From Meconema thalassinum (lineage: Eukaryota > Arthropoda > Insecta > Orthoptera > Tettigoniidae), in contig OX336388.2 of NCBI GenBank assembly GCA_946902985.2, forward strand, positions 365,911,387 through 365,975,386: a stretch of DNA of 64,000 nucleotides, written 5' to 3'. The position numbers and the translations under genes were made by a program. The notes beneath the pieces are model-generated. The model ran no database searches. It was not told the DNA's origin and was given only the letters and a program-made list of their open reading frames with translations. This document shows, one piece after another, positions 11,340 through 23,845 of the stretch (positions within the stretch are counted from its first letter, which is position 1; every line of letters starts with the position of its first letter).

Positions 11340-14300
11340 ATTGACATCTGTCTCCTAAACGACATAGGCGAGGAGTTTGAAACTCAGCGGAAAAAAATTA
11401 GCATAAAATAAGTAAATAGGTGTGTGACCGTTTTTTCATAAATCCAATTTAAGGGGCCCATGGGGACGGGTGAAATTCTGGGTAAAAAACTGGAAAGAAA
11501 GTGTCCTAACCGATTGACTCACTCGCTCTTCAAACTCAGGAGGAAAAACTGCTTAAAAATAAGTATATATGTGTTCGACAGTTTTTTCGCTAAATCAAAT
11601 TTAAGGGGTTCATCAGGAGGGGTGAAATTCTGAAGAAAAAAATTGAAAGAAAATGTCCTGACTCACTCACTTACTCATCATCGCCTAGCCAAAAATATTG
11701 AAGTTGGAAACATGTCATTTTCGGGATATGTTCGTTGTATGTCAAAACCATACACTAAGGTAGGATTTTTGAATATTCAGGTTCTAAAGGGGTCTTAAGG
11801 GGGTTAAACCTGCATTTCATTGAATAACAATATCTCACGAGTGGTTTCATTTGTTGATGTGATACTCGGCATATAAACTAATCATTAAAAATAAGCAGAC
11901 ATGTGTCTAAGGGTTTTTCGATGTGGTGTATTATTATGAGGTAAAAGGGTTGAAATTTGGGGGTTAAAGAATTCCTAACGAAGAGTGTAGGCCTATCTCC
12001 TAAACGACATAGGCGAGAAATTTGAAACTCAGCGAAAAAAGTCAGCTTAAAAGATAAGTAAATCGGTGTTCCACCGTTTTTTCATAAATTGATTTAAGGA
12101 GCCAATGGGGTGGGGTGAATTTCAGGGGCGAAAAAGGGGAGACAGTGTCCTAACTGACTGACTAACTCACTCATTCATCAAACTCAGGGGGAAAAGACAG
12201 CTTAAAAAATAAGTTAAGAGGTGTTCAAGCGTTTTTTATCAATCCAATTTAAGGGGCCCATGGGGATGGGTGAGATTCTGGTAAAAATAATTGAAAGAAA
12301 ATGTCCTGTCTGTCTCACTCACTCATCACGCCCAGCGAAAACTATTCAAGTTAGAAACATGAAATTTTGGGAATATGTTCGCTGTATGTCGAATACGTCA
12401 ACTAATGAATGATTTTTGTTATTCGGGTTTTAAAGAGGTGTTAAGGGGGTAAACGTGCATTTCATTGAATAACGATATCTCATAAGTTCTTTGGGGATGT
12501 GATATTCTGTATATAAGCTAATCATTAAAATAATCAGACATATGTCTAAGGGTTTATCGATGTGGTGTATATTATGAGGTGAAAGGGGTGACAATTTGGG
12601 GTTGAGGGATTCTTAACGGAGCGTGTATCTCTTAAACGACATAGGCGAGAAGTTTAAAATTCGGCGGAAAAAAACAGCTTAAAATATAAGTAAATAGGTG
12701 TTCGATCGTTTTTTCATAAATCCAATTTAAGGGGCCCTTGGAGACGGGTGAAATTATGGGGGAAAAACAGGAAAGAAAGTGTCCTAACTCACTCACTCAT
12801 CAAACTCAGGGGGGAAGAATAAGTAAATAGGTGTTCGACCGTTTTTTTTCATAAATCCAATTTAAGGGGTTCATGAGAGGGGTGAAATTCTGAAAAATAA
12901 TTGAAAGAAAATGTCCTGACTTACTCACTCATCATCATCCAGTGAAAATTACTGAAGTTAGAAACATGACATTAAGGGGCTATGTTCGTTGTATGTCGAA
13001 AACGTCCACTAAGGAAGGAATTTTGGATATTCAGGTTCTAAAGGGGTGTTAAGGGGGTAGACTTGCATTTAATTGAATAACAATATCTCCCGATTGGTTT
13101 CCTTTGGGATGGGATACTAGGCATATAAGCTCATCATTAAGAATAAGAAGACACATGTCTGAGGGTTTTTCGATGTGGTGTATATTATGAGGTGTATGTG
13201 TGAAAAGTGAGTGTTGAAGGATTCTTAACGGAGCAAGTACCTCTTAAAAGACAGAGGCAAAAAGTAAGAATCTCAGGGAGAAAAATCAGATTGAAAAATT
13301 AGTAAATAGGTGTTCGATCGTTTTTTCCATAAATCCAATTTCAGGGCTCATGGGAAGGGATGAAATTCTGGGGAAAGAAGTCCACTAAGGAAGGATTTTT
13401 GGATATTCACTTATCATCCCCCAGAAAACCTATTGCAGTTAGAAACTTGAAATTTTGGGGATATGTTCGTTGTATGTCGAAAAAGTCCACTAACGATGGA
13501 TTTTTGCATATTCATGTTCTGAAAGGGTGTTAAGGGGGTTAAACTTGCATTTCATTGAATAACAATATCTCACGAGTTGTTTCATTTGGGGATGTGATAT
13601 TCGGCATATAAACTAAGCATTCAAAATAAGCAGACATTTGCCTAAGGGTTTATCGATATGGTGTATATTATGAGGTGAAAGGGGAGAAAATTGGGGGTTG
13701 AAGGATTCTTAACGGAGCGTGTACTGTATCTCTTATTCAACATAGGCGATAAGTTTGAAATTCAGCGGAAAAAGCAGCTTAAAAATAAGTAAATAGGTGT
13801 TCGACCATTTCTTCATAAATCCAATTTAAGGAGCCCATGGGGAGGAGTGAAATTTGGGAGGGGGGGGGGAACAGGAAAGAAAGTGTTCTAACTTATTGAC
13901 TTTCTTACTCACTCATCAAACTCAGGGGGAAAACAGCTTTAAATAAGTAAATAGGTGTTCGACCGTTTTTTTTTCATAAATCCAATTTAAGGGGTTCATG
14001 GGGAGGGGTGAAATTCTCAAAAATAAATGAAAGAAAATGTCCTGACTCACTCACTTTTCATCGCCCATCAAAATTATTGAAGTTAGAAACATGAAATTTT
14101 GGGGATAAGTTCGTTGTATGTCGAAAATGCCACTAAGGAAAGAGGTTTGGATATTCAGGTTCTAAAGAGGTGTTAAGGGGGTAAACGTGCATTTCATTGA
14201 ATAACAATATCTCATGAGTGGTTTCATTTGGGGATGTGATACTTGGCATATATACTAATCATTAAAAATAAGCTGACACATGTCTAATGGTTTTTCGATG

Positions 14301-14704
14301 TGGTGTATATTATGAGGTGAAAGGGATGAAAAGTGGGGGTTGAAAGATTCCTAACAGAGCGTGTATCTCTTAAACGACATGGGCGAGGAGTTTGATTTTC
14401 TCTGAGTTACAATCAGGTTAAAAATAAATACATGAATAAATAATTAAAATAAGTAGGTTTTCGACCGTTTTTTTTTTCATAAATCCAAGGGGCCTATGGG
14501 GAGGGGTGAAATTCTGGAAGAAAAACGTCCACTAAGGATGGATTTTTGGATGTTCACTCTCATCGACCATTCAAAACTCTTAAAGTTAGAAGAAGGGGAT
14601 ATATTTGTTGTGTGTCGAAAAAGTCTACTAAGGAGGGATTTTTGGATATTCAGGTTCTAAAGGGGTGTTAACGGGGTTAAACCTGCATGTCATTGAATAA
14701 CGAC
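11340..14704 (+). repeat. six degenerate tandem units of about 620 bp
   Basis: The landmark AACGACATAGGCGAG recurs near 11358, 12002, 12636, 13247 (diverged), 13738 and 14374, spaced by roughly 490-645 bp. Each unit also carries 'ttttttcataaatccaattta', 'aaactcaggggg', 'gtatgtcgaaaa' and a 'gatgtggtgtatattatgagg' segment in the same order. There is no long open frame. Such arrays are common inside non-autonomous rolling-circle or satellite-bearing elements. The link to the Helitron-like end at 15222 is inferred. Confidence 0.65.
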
Positions 14705-15222
14705 ATGACACGACTATGACGCGAGCGAAGCGAGGCTAAAAATGAGATGGTGTGTGTCTGCGTATTACTCAATTACGCAAGAACCACTGGTCCGTCATAC
14801 ATAAATTTTACATGGAATTAGCTGATTTACCTGGTTAACATATAGGCTACTTTTGATTTCAATTCTTTGCACTATTTAAAGATGGCGACCATTTTAGTGA
14901 CATCACTACATCCTTTTTGTTTAAAACTTTCATATCTCCATTTCAAATAAAAAGTGAACGCTAAGAAATAGCATACTTTTGATGGCATATACGAGGTTTA
15001 AAATTACATTTTATATCCGAAAGGTATCTCCAACGGTTAGCGAGTAAAACCTAAATTTGTGCTATAAAACACGGACAACGCCGAACGGTGTATATGGACA
15101 AAATGTTCCATCCTTAATCTCCCTCTGCGCAGCACCTCGCCTATCCCCTGTTTTAACTGTCACTTTCACATTTTAATTTTAATTTATTTATGATGCGTAG
15201 CGATGCACGGGCACTTCAGCTA
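14705..15222 (+). mobile_element. Helitron-like 3' end (CTAG)
   Basis: The stretch ends with GATGCGTAGCGATGCACGGG, a short spacer and CTAG followed by T. This is the GC-rich 'tagcgatgcacggg' terminus followed by CTAG|T seen on many insect Helitrons. The start is uncertain. 'gcgagcgaagcgag' at about 14720 may be the 3' end of a first element and the beginning of a second, or all of 11340-15222 may be one element. No Rep/helicase coding is present. Confidence 0.4.
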
Positions 15223-15239
15223 GTCTGTAATAAAGCTTA

Positions 15240-15282
15240 ATGTATGTGTATGTAGGTATGTATGTACTGTATGTATGTATAA
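15240..15282 (+). repeat. (TATG)n microsatellite
   Basis: Imperfect TGTATGTATG-type run just after the Helitron-like end. Confidence 0.7.
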
Positions 15283-15370
15283 TACAGGTTCAGGCAGATT
15301 CCTCACACACCCAAATATACGGGGCTATATGATCATGATGTCGCAAAGTCCCTAAATCAATCAACAACAA
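15283..15370 (+). mobile_element. SINE-A, 3' fragment
   Basis: Diverged version of the SINE-A 3' domain: 'caggcagattcctcacaca', 'acggggctatatgat', 'tcgcaaagtccctaaa' and a 'caatcaacaac' tail. It corresponds to the 3' ends at 34780-34849 and 43940-44017. The tRNA-like head is missing. Confidence 0.6.
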
Positions 15371-15935
15371 TAACAACTCTTACTTTTTGGGGCAGTTTTG
15401 AGCATTTTAGAACCTTTTTCAAAGAGGTCTGCTCATAAAATGTATTTTGTGTTACAACTGAAGGCGAAGGACGTACTCAAGGAAGAAAGGAAAAAAATAC
15501 CTTTAGTTAAAGAAGATATTCTTGTCGTCAGCTAAAAGTTCTTTCGTCAGTGTGATTCATTTCTTAATTAATTTTCAGGAGTAAGCTGGTGGTGGTGCAA
15601 GCAGCAAGTAGCTCGGCTGAATTACAAAATAGCACCGTCTGAGATTTACGCCTCCTCGCCTGCCAAGTCGACCACACGGGCACAATGTATGGGCTATTGT
15701 AGCCGACAGCCGCTGTGCTCACATGGCTACAAGAAGGCACTATATCTCTCACTATGAGACTTATATTATTTCTCCTGCGTCGACACATATTTCATCAGAG
15801 TAGGAACCAATCTATTAGTGGCCATGAAAAATGTAAAACACGTAAGCGTTCCACTTCAAGAAATAAACTAGGCTATAATAACAACCAGTGGCTTGCTTGA
15901 AATTGATTGTAAAACAACTGATTCTTATTATTGTT
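15371..15935. other. no recognisable feature
   Basis: Short frames on both strands without domains. I see no repeat shared with the rest of the window. Confidence 0.35.
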
Positions 15936-15939
15936 GTTA

Positions 15940-15943
15940 TTGC

Positions 15944-15974
<31 letters not shown>

Positions 15975-15978
15975 TATT
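15940..15978 (+). repeat. (ATT)n microsatellite
   Basis: About 12 near-perfect ATT units. The poly-isoleucine and poly-tyrosine frames over it are artefacts. Confidence 0.9.
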
Positions 15979-16094
15979 TTGCGCATGCGCTTACACATTC
16001 TCAGCATTTGCTGGAAAGAAAACATTTACAATCCCAGATACCGTACATATCACAAGGAGCAAATTCTTGGTGACTGCATTGAGTAGTAGCTTCA

Positions 16095-16096
<2 letters not shown>

Positions 16097-16163
<67 letters not shown>
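16097..16163 (+). repeat. (ATT)n microsatellite
   Basis: About 22 perfect ATT units, ending just left of the hAT insertion site at 16186. Confidence 0.95.
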
Positions 16164-16164
<1 letters not shown>

Positions 16165-16421
16165 ATGCAGTCATTCGTTAGTTCTCTTTTGAGCAGTGGT
16201 GGATCCAGGCCTTGCGGGGCCCTGGGCGATATGACAAGGCGGGGCCCACAACAATAAGAAATAAAAAAAAATATTAAATCAAATGGAAAGTAGTTCTGTA
16301 AAAATAATAAAATAAAGAATAGTTACAATATTTTGAGTACACTACAGTACATTTTTTAAATAATAGCCTATGAAAGAAACCTATAAGTCCCCATGAAGAA
16401 GATTATGTAAACAATAAAATA

Positions 16422-16508
16422 TTACTTTGCCACTTTTGTCCGGCTGAATTCTTCTATTATTTCAACGAAATCTAAACTTGCTAAACGGTCAACAGAGGTC
16501 ACAGCTGC
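16422..16508 (-). pseudogene. hAT transposase C-terminal remnant
   Basis: On the minus strand, 28 codons run to a TAA with ASLDFVEIIEEFSRTKVAK at the end. An acidic helix followed by a short basic stop region is the usual C-terminus of ZMYM1-type/DUF4371 hAT transposases, in my recollection. Everything upstream is missing: the reading frame ends 28 bases inside the LTR element boundary. It shows that the deletion derivative kept the 3' coding end. Confidence 0.45.
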
Positions 16509-16535
16509 ACTGAAAAAAATAATAATAATATATAT

Positions 16536-19483
16536 TGAACCCTTATTGATCTACGATCAATAAGCATTCATAATTTATTATTATTATTATTACTGCAGCC
16601 CAGGCAGTACATGAGGAAATTGAGATGAATAAAGGCAAGGTAGCGTGTCGCAATGATTGCCACATAAGGAGAGCTTGTAGCTATTCTTGAAGAACGGCCT
16701 GGTAAACTTGAGTTCAAGGCCAAATTGTGTAACAACTTGCACCAGAATTGGAATCACAAAGGGATAGTCACGAGTTACTTACAACCGACCTACAATTGAA
16801 TCAACCAATCGGGAGAGACCACGCCAATATCACGCGATGGAAGGCGTCAGTGGTAAAAAGCGCGCGGAATTGATTATCTAAAGAACCGCCGATCGGAATT
16901 ATCTCCGCACGAGTGCGATGAGACGTTTGATTTATTTGATGAAGATTGATACTAGTCCCATCTGTGTGAGATGAAAACTCTGGAAATGTTTTCTAAATCC
17001 ACCCCACTCTTCCGTACCCTGTCAGTTTCTAATAAATTGTTCGACGTGAAGCTGTTCGATGTCTTTCTGTTCGTGAGCTCTGTGAGCTAACTTCACGCCC
17101 GTTTGCATAACGATTTTAACGCTCTGATATATTTGAAGTTATTTTATTTGTGAGCTCTGATGAGCTAAACTCACGCGAGTTTGCGCAGCAAATTTTAACG
17201 CTCTTAATTATCTGAAGTCAATTACTTTGTGAGCTTTGTGAGCTAAATTCACGCCAGCGTGCGTGGTGATTGAAACTTGTAATATTATCTTAAAGACAAC
17301 TATTTCAGCTCTTAGGGCAAGACTTGTAACATTCTAATTAGCGCTCACCCGAGCGAAGGTCACGCAGAGCAGAACAGTAGATTACCGAGCGAGATAGCGA
17401 CTGTGAGTCAGGCAGTCTTTGTAACTTGTTTCTTTCGAGCCAGTGGCGTTGGACTCGAAGTGTGTATTCCATGTATATTTTTAAGTGTATTTTTCATGTG
17501 TGTATTGCGCGTGTGTGAGCGATATTTAGGGAAAGTCTTCGTAATTAATCGCATAGGACTAATTGTGGACGAATTTAGTAACCCACAAGCGATTATAGCC
17601 CGGTCACATTATAATATCATTGAACTTTTCTTCCAAGGAGACTACATCAAGATGTCCAACATGTGGTCAGGAGTTGGGATGACGTCCGGCGCTTCAACGA
17701 AGACGAATATGGAGTGCTAACTTTTCCATAGGGGAAATGGTCTGAGATGGATGTCATAATGTTCTGCAAGCTGAGACGGTGACGTACAACAATTGATTAT
17801 TCAATTATGTAGTTAGATTGACGGGGGAACCTTTGTAAATAGTTTATTTTGTCTTTTCTTGTTTTAGAGTGTTTTTCTTTGTACCGACACTAATTATTTT
17901 AAATGTACGTCGGCACGTGGCCAAAGTGTTTGTTGTATATTTGTTTTTCTTGGAGTCATATTTAATGTGCACGGCGCGTGTACTTGATGTTTATCCATGC
18001 AAATGCGAAGCCCGTTACATTCGATAAGTGGTGCTTTATTTAAGTTCATATTTGTGATAGGAATGGGAGGTAATTACTGTAAGATGTTTGCTGAACAGGT
18101 TATTATTCATATTAGGGTTGCCAAGTGCAACGATTTAAGATGTAATTGTAGAACACCTTCGTTCTAAATTTGATAGATTTTCTTTTGAGTCCTTTTCAGG
18201 TTAATTAGTCACGGCGTAGAACGGTGGCGCCAGCAAGTGGAAATATTTATGTCTTTTTATTTCAGGGTCTGTCAAACCCATACGTGTGGTTCTGTGTGTG
18301 TTACTGTGTCAGGTGTGTGTGTTGATTCTACGTGTAGAGGGGTAGAGGTCCTACTGCCCTCATATTTTGTTGTTGTTGTTGTTGTATTTTTGATGGAAAG
18401 GCAGGGTGCTCTAGGGAGACCGCTGTTCCTTGTCCATTGTGCTGTTTTCTTGGATTTCCTAGTGGAAATGCCGGGATATTTTGTTCTGACACACACACAC
18501 GTATTATTGTGCTTTGGGGCACGCTTCTTCGATACACACGTTGGTTGACAGATATGCAGATTTCCACAAATCGCCCGTCTCGCCTGGTGACTTATTTTTG
18601 ATAGGCAGTCCTATGTTCCGACTGGGCCCCTTTAAGCTTTCATGTAGCAAACCTGTTCATTGTGATGGTCACTTTGGTATCATAATTAATTGGGGAGTTC
18701 GCCATGTGTGTGACGGATTGTTGCATGTTGTATGGATAGATTGTTGTGTTAATAATATAAATGTTGGCTTTGAGCCTGGTGTTTTGTTTATGACTCAATT
18801 CATGTAATTTAGTATGCCACACCCGTGTGGTGTAGTGGTAGTTTACTTGTAAATTTGACGGCGGTCATATGTGTATTTCTTTTATTGGTCACGTGTTAAC
18901 ATACTTGTGTTGATTTGTGTGAGAAGTCCTAAGTTTTTAGGCAGTAATGTTTTTGCTACGGCAGTTTGATTCCAATTTCATTCGGAAATTATTGTGATGT
19001 ATATTTAAGTATAGGAAGTGTCGGTTTAGTTTTAAGTGTTGTATAGTTGTTCCCCGCGTCCGTCTAGCTCTAAGCAATGTGGATTCGTTGTCTGAATGTG
19101 TATTCTGGATGATGACGAATCATGCATTCGATTGTACACATCGTGAAGCATGCAGAACGACACGCGCGCATACATTGTCACTTTTGTTGATTTTCTTAAG
19201 GACACTTTGTCCATGTAATTAATCTCTCCAGAGATTTGGCCTAGTTTTGGCGTATTTTAATTATTCAGTGGGAGTATTTTGGGAGTTTGTTTTGTTAATT
19301 CTTTTGTATAGTTAGGTGATTTATTATTAAATTCATTGTTTTTAACCCTTGCTTCACTTTTTCCTGCATGTTATTTTGTTATATGTTACCCTGCATGTTA
19401 ATGAAGTGCTTTAACAACAACTTACGACATGGACTGTTACACCCCCCGAAATAGAGTCTCATAAGCTTCTTTACAAGGGTTCA
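16536..19483 (+). repeat. RT1 5' LTR (2948 bp)
   Basis: Begins TGAACCCTTATTGATC, ends CTTTACAAGGGTTCA. It matches 26275-30324 along its whole length once the two insertions in the 3' copy are removed. LTRs of nearly 3 kb are long for this superfamily. It would hold the promoter and polyadenylation signals, but I could not place them. A 103-codon frame at 18237-18548 is repeated only because the LTR is repeated. Confidence 0.9.
17073..17300 (+). repeat. three 78-bp direct repeats in the RT1 5' LTR
   Basis: GTGAGCTCTGTGAGCTAA-like units start at 17073, 17150 and 17229, each followed by CACGC, a short GC segment and 'aattttaacgctct'. They are also present in the 3' LTR at about 26808-27035. Repeats of this size upstream in an LTR often act as enhancers. 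That role is inferred. Confidence 0.75.
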
Positions 19484-19494
19484 TAAAACAAAAA

Positions 19495-19512
19495 TGGCTG
19501 CCCAAGTGGGAC
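19495..19512 (+). promoter_or_regulatory. RT1 primer-binding site, tRNA-Lys-like
   Basis: TGGCTGCCCAAGTGGGAC begins 11 bases after the 5' LTR. It fits the complement of an insect tRNA-Lys(CUU) 3' end, TGGCGCCCAACGTGGGG, with one extra T and one missing C. This is where minus-strand DNA synthesis would start. The tRNA assignment is from memory. Confidence 0.55.
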
Positions 19513-20027
19513 TGTTGTTGATGTTGCTTCGCTGATCTCATATTTATTTCGTTGAGAAATAATGCCAGGTCAAGCGGGCAAAGTAAATTCAGTAAATTGA
19601 GACGATGTTGTACCGCCATGTGCATTAGTAAAATCACTGAGTTCCTAACGTTAGAGATATTGAACAAGGTTAGAATTTGATATTGTATTTGTTATAAAGC
19701 TGTTCTGGCACCCGGCATTAAAATTAGAAAATTTGCATATTTTTGAACTCAGTCAAAGCAGGAAGGTGTTGCCTTACATTTGACATTTAATTAACTTTGG
19801 TTAATTGGTGTTTTTAGTAAATTCTGTTGGTTAGGAATTTAAAAGCAGATCACTAGGGGTTATTTTGTTGTTTGGGAATAAGAGTAATTTATTCAGTAAA
19901 TTTTGTTACTGAAATTTTTATTAAATTAGAATCAGTAATATTTAAATGTTATGACATGTATGCGTGTGTATGACTGAAATCTTAGTGCATGACCCTGTTT
20001 TCTCTGATTATATTTGTGTATTGTGCA

Positions 20028-20848
20028 ATGGCGAGTGTTGAGGAGATCAAGGCATTGTTGGAACAGATGTCGACCCAAATGTCCGTAAAAACGGAAGAAC
20101 AGTTAAAAAACATGAAGGAGGAAATAAGCGAAGACAATAATAAACAATTAAATAAACAGTTAGAACAGATGTCGATCCAAATGTCCGCGAAAACGGAAAA
20201 ACAATTAAAAGAACAATTAAAAGAACAACTAGTAGCTCAGCGTGAGCATAATGATAAACAATTAAAATAACAATTAGAAATTCAGAGCGAGAATTGTGAA
20301 AAACAGTTACACGACATGAGCGGTAATATTTCGGTCCAATTAGAGGTCCAGAAATTGGACACTGATAAACAATTAAATGAATTAAATCACAAACTATCGG
20401 AAACTGATAAACAATTTCACAAATTATCAGAACAGGCGGTAACACAAACAGAGCAATTAGAAAAGATCACTAATGACATCAATCAGAGTGTTAGGGAGGT
20501 AGAGAAACTGGCAGGTGAGTTCGCGGAGAATAACGTCAAACAATTGGGTGAAATTTAAAAGTTGGAAGCGAAATTTGATAACAAACTCGTACAATTTGAC
20601 GAAATGGTGGCCGACAAATTAAGTCAGATAGAGGCAGCATGTGTCAATAACACCGCGGGAATAAAGAAAACACAAGAGAAATTGCAGCTACAAATTAATT
20701 CAGTCGACAGCAACGTACTGGAATTAATAAAAGAAATGGATAAACTTGAGGTCAAGGCCGAAACAGAACGTAGGCACTTGCGTGACAACTTAGAGGACCA
20801 ATTAAGTAAAACCCAGCAGGTCATAAAAAGGAGGTCGGAGAACAATTA
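20028..20848 (+). pseudogene. RT1 gag N-terminal coiled-coil region
   Basis: The chosen start, ATG at 20028, opens MASVEEIKALLEQMSTQMS. An upstream in-frame ATG at 19989 would add 13 hydrophobic residues and seems less likely. The translation is almost entirely heptad-like (repeated EQLK, LEQMS-IQMS and KTQQVI segments), predicting a long parallel coiled coil for Gag self-association. The frame is interrupted by TAA at 20268-20270 and 20556-20558, and shifts by one base near 20830 into the frame of the large open region that follows. Coiled-coil Gag N-termini of this length also occur in RT2 (58745-60901). The function in particle assembly is inferred. Confidence 0.75.
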
Positions 20849-23842
20849 GTGAAAACACAACAGGTCATAAGAGAAGAGGTAGGAGAACAGCTCATTAAAA
20901 ATCGGGATAATCTGGAAGAACAATTAGGTCAAACACAGCAGCAGATACAAGAGGTTGGAGAACAGTTAGTCAAGACACAAGAACAGATACGAGAAGAGCT
21001 AGAAAAGAATCAGGAAAGGAGCGAAGAGAAAATTAACAGTTTGAAAAGTAGGATCCGAAGAGATTGGGAACAGCAGGCAAACGCAAATAAAGAAGACAGG
21101 CTGACAATTTTGAGGCGCTTGGGCGAATACAATTCGAGAATGCAGGCTTTGGAGGAAGGCGTAAAATCTAAATTTCAAGAGCACTCAGATTTAATAATTA
21201 AGAACGAAATTAGATCATTAGAGAATGCTACATTATTCTCGGCTGAAAATATACCAGAAAAGCAGGCAAGCATTGGGTGTCCGGTAGGCTTGAAGTTGGC
21301 TGAGGATAACAGCCGGGGTCAAAGTCCCAAATTAACGAGCAACGCATTCCAAGAGTACAGGGGAGAGACTTCTACACCACAACCAAACTTGGCACCCGCC
21401 CAAGTAATCCAAGTCATTAGGGAAAACGATTTCAAGCCCGATAAATTCAAGGAACACTCAGGAACTACTCCCAAAGCTTTTCTACGACAGTTGACTGATT
21501 ATTTCAATGATCAACATATCGGCCCCGAAAAACAGCTGAGACTCGTGGAGAAATTTTTAGATGGACCAAGCTCAACCTGGTATTTAAGCTTTAAATACAC
21601 TTTCACTGACATGGCTCAATTCCGAGAAGCATTTTTAAAGAAGTTTTGGAGCCCTTCTTTACAGCAGGGGTTAAGAATGGACCTGTATACACGAAAATAC
21701 CACAGCACGCATCCGACCAGATTTTCGGAATTCTTTAGCCAACAGCTGGTAAAATTCCGCGATTTTGACGACCCCCCTAGCGAGCAAAATATGGTTCTAA
21801 CCATCGGGAAACAGCTTCCCATGCACATTCAACAGCTGTTAGTAGCCGGAAATATTCAGACTGCAGTGCAGGCCGAAGAATTACTCCGACACCTCGACGA
21901 GACGAGTATGCTCAGTCCACAGACGGGAAGGAGAAATATGGAATGTTTCAACACGGCAGAAGTTGTTCAGGAACTCCAAAATAGTCATGGCCAGGGGAAC
22001 CAAACAAAAACTCAGTCCACAGGAACACAGTTCACACCGAGAAGGCAAGATTTCGATGGCCGGAACCAGTTCAACCAAAACAATCGAAATTTTCAGAATA
22101 ACCGCGATAGATATAACCAGAATAACCAAAACCAGCACAATAAATGGACGTACCAGCGGGAATACACCAATTGGAGGGGAAACCAAAGGCAGGGTCGACC
22201 TTACCAAAGAAATGGAGATGGCAGGTGGAACAACGCGAGGAACTATCGCCAGGAAAATAGGGGAGACTACCGCAACAATTGGGATGAGCGATATGTCGAG
22301 TCACAAAAATACTTAGACCAATTAAATGCCGAAGAGACGGAAAAAGAGAAGTGGGGGCGTGCAATGGCAAACAGACAGAGCCCAGACAATCATCAAGGAG
22401 AGGGTGCAGAAAGTTTATTGAGGCAACAGGAGAGGCGCGATGACAACCGGCGGAACACAACAAATGGGCCCCGGGATAAAAAAAAAACTTCAATTGAACT
22501 AAAAAATGACAGTCTGAAAACGGAGGATGCCAGGGAGCGAGAAGAGATGATAGTGGCTAATATAGAAGAGTGGGTAGCATTCCCGGACGATTGCCTGGAG
22601 GAAGTGGTGAAAGACCGAGAAAACGTCATCAGACAACTGCCAATTATTTACGCACATATTGGAGGTATGAGGGTGAGATGTTTAATTGACACAGGTAGCC
22701 AGGTGAGCTTAGTCACTGAAGTTTTGGTAAAAGAAATCGGAAGAAAACAAACTGTTCCAATTATGCCTGTCCCGCTAATGAAAGTCAGAGGGGTCATTCC
22801 TGACAAGACCATCAATTGTAAACAGCAAGCATATTTAGACCTGGAAATATTGAACCACACGTTTTCGCAAACATTCATTGTCATACCGAAGATGAACTAT
22901 AACATTATTTTGGGAGCTAACTTCATCTGTGATTTTCATGCTGTAATTGACTTACATAAAAACACTGTAAGTTTCAAACAAGTTGAGGGGTTGGATCACG
23001 TTGGTTTAAATATGGAAGAGAGTCCACTAGAGAGAGAGGCGAATACTTGGGTCGTTGAAGAATGCGCTAATGAGGCTAGAGATAAGAACTTGACGGAGGA
23101 GCAAGTAAGCCAGACAGCAGTGGTGGAAATTGACAGCCGAGATATTTCGCAGGAACTTTGGGTACATTTGGCGGAAGAAGAAATTAGCGGAACTAAATTT
23201 GAAATTCTACTTCACGAGCGACTTAAGGAGGCCATAGTTGGGGAACCTGATAGAAGAAAACTGGAAGAAATTTTGAGATTACATAAAGGAGCTTTTGACA
23301 CCATCCCTGGAAAAGTTTTAAATTTTCAATATGCCATGCAAGTTACAGACTGGACCCCATTTAAAAGTAAATTGTACCCGATCCCAGAGAAACATTTTGC
23401 TCAGGTGAAGGACATTATTACTAATTTATTAGACTCTGGCATGATAAGGAAAGCAGCGACCCCGTACCTGAACGCAATACTGGCTGTGGCCAAGCCAAAT
23501 GGATCAATTAGGCTATGCCTAGACGCGCGAGTTTTGAACAGTAAACTGCTAGTTGAGCATGACCAAGCACCTAGTATCAAAGATGTTTTGAAAGGCTTCC
23601 GTGAGAAGAAGATATATTCGAGTGTCGATTTGACAAATAGTTTCCACCATCTTGAACTTGAAGAAAAATCTCAACTGTTGACGGGATTCTTATTCGATAA
23701 CCAAAGTTATATCTGGTCTCGAATGCCCTTTGGCGTGAAAACTGCTGGGTGTGCACTGATAAGAGCACTAGATAGGAATCTGACTGAGGAGGTCAAGAGC
23801 TTCACTACGAGATATGTTGACGACATATTAATTGCATCTTAA
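20849..23842 (+). pseudogene. RT1 Gag-protease-reverse transcriptase
   Basis: 997 codons are open in one frame, so gag and pol are fused without a frame change. Residues 1-150 continue the coiled coil. About 195-350 is the Gag core with the FLDGPSSTWYLSF block. About 400-500 is an Asn/Arg/Gln-rich basic stretch in place of a CCHC zinc knuckle, probably for RNA binding. Near 613 is the aspartic protease LIDTGSQVSLV, followed by the ILGANFICDF block. RT starts near 842 with YPIPEKH and includes VDLTNSFHHLEL, FGVKTAG and catalytic YVDDILIAS at the end. A TAA (23840-23842) directly after YVDDILIAS stops it, and the same frame continues past the stop. No CCHC motif is visible. Confidence 0.88.
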
Positions 23843-23845
23843 ACA

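Noticed and set aside
10569..11411. Several Phe/Leu/Ser-rich frames of 85-113 codons
   Set aside because: Produced by pyrimidine-rich plus-strand composition. Hydrophobicity is an artefact of base bias.
15888..16165. Open frames of poly-Ile/Tyr/Leu
   Set aside because: They are translations of (ATT)n microsatellites. The same holds at 40874-41290.
18237..18548. 103-codon frame, repeated identically at 27973-28284
   Set aside because: Both copies lie inside the RT1 LTRs, so the repetition follows from LTR identity. It is low-complexity (GT-rich) with no domain.
18825..18845. tRNA-like GGTGTAGTGGTAG in the RT1 LTR
   Set aside because: Only an A-box-like string. There is no B-box or cloverleaf nearby.
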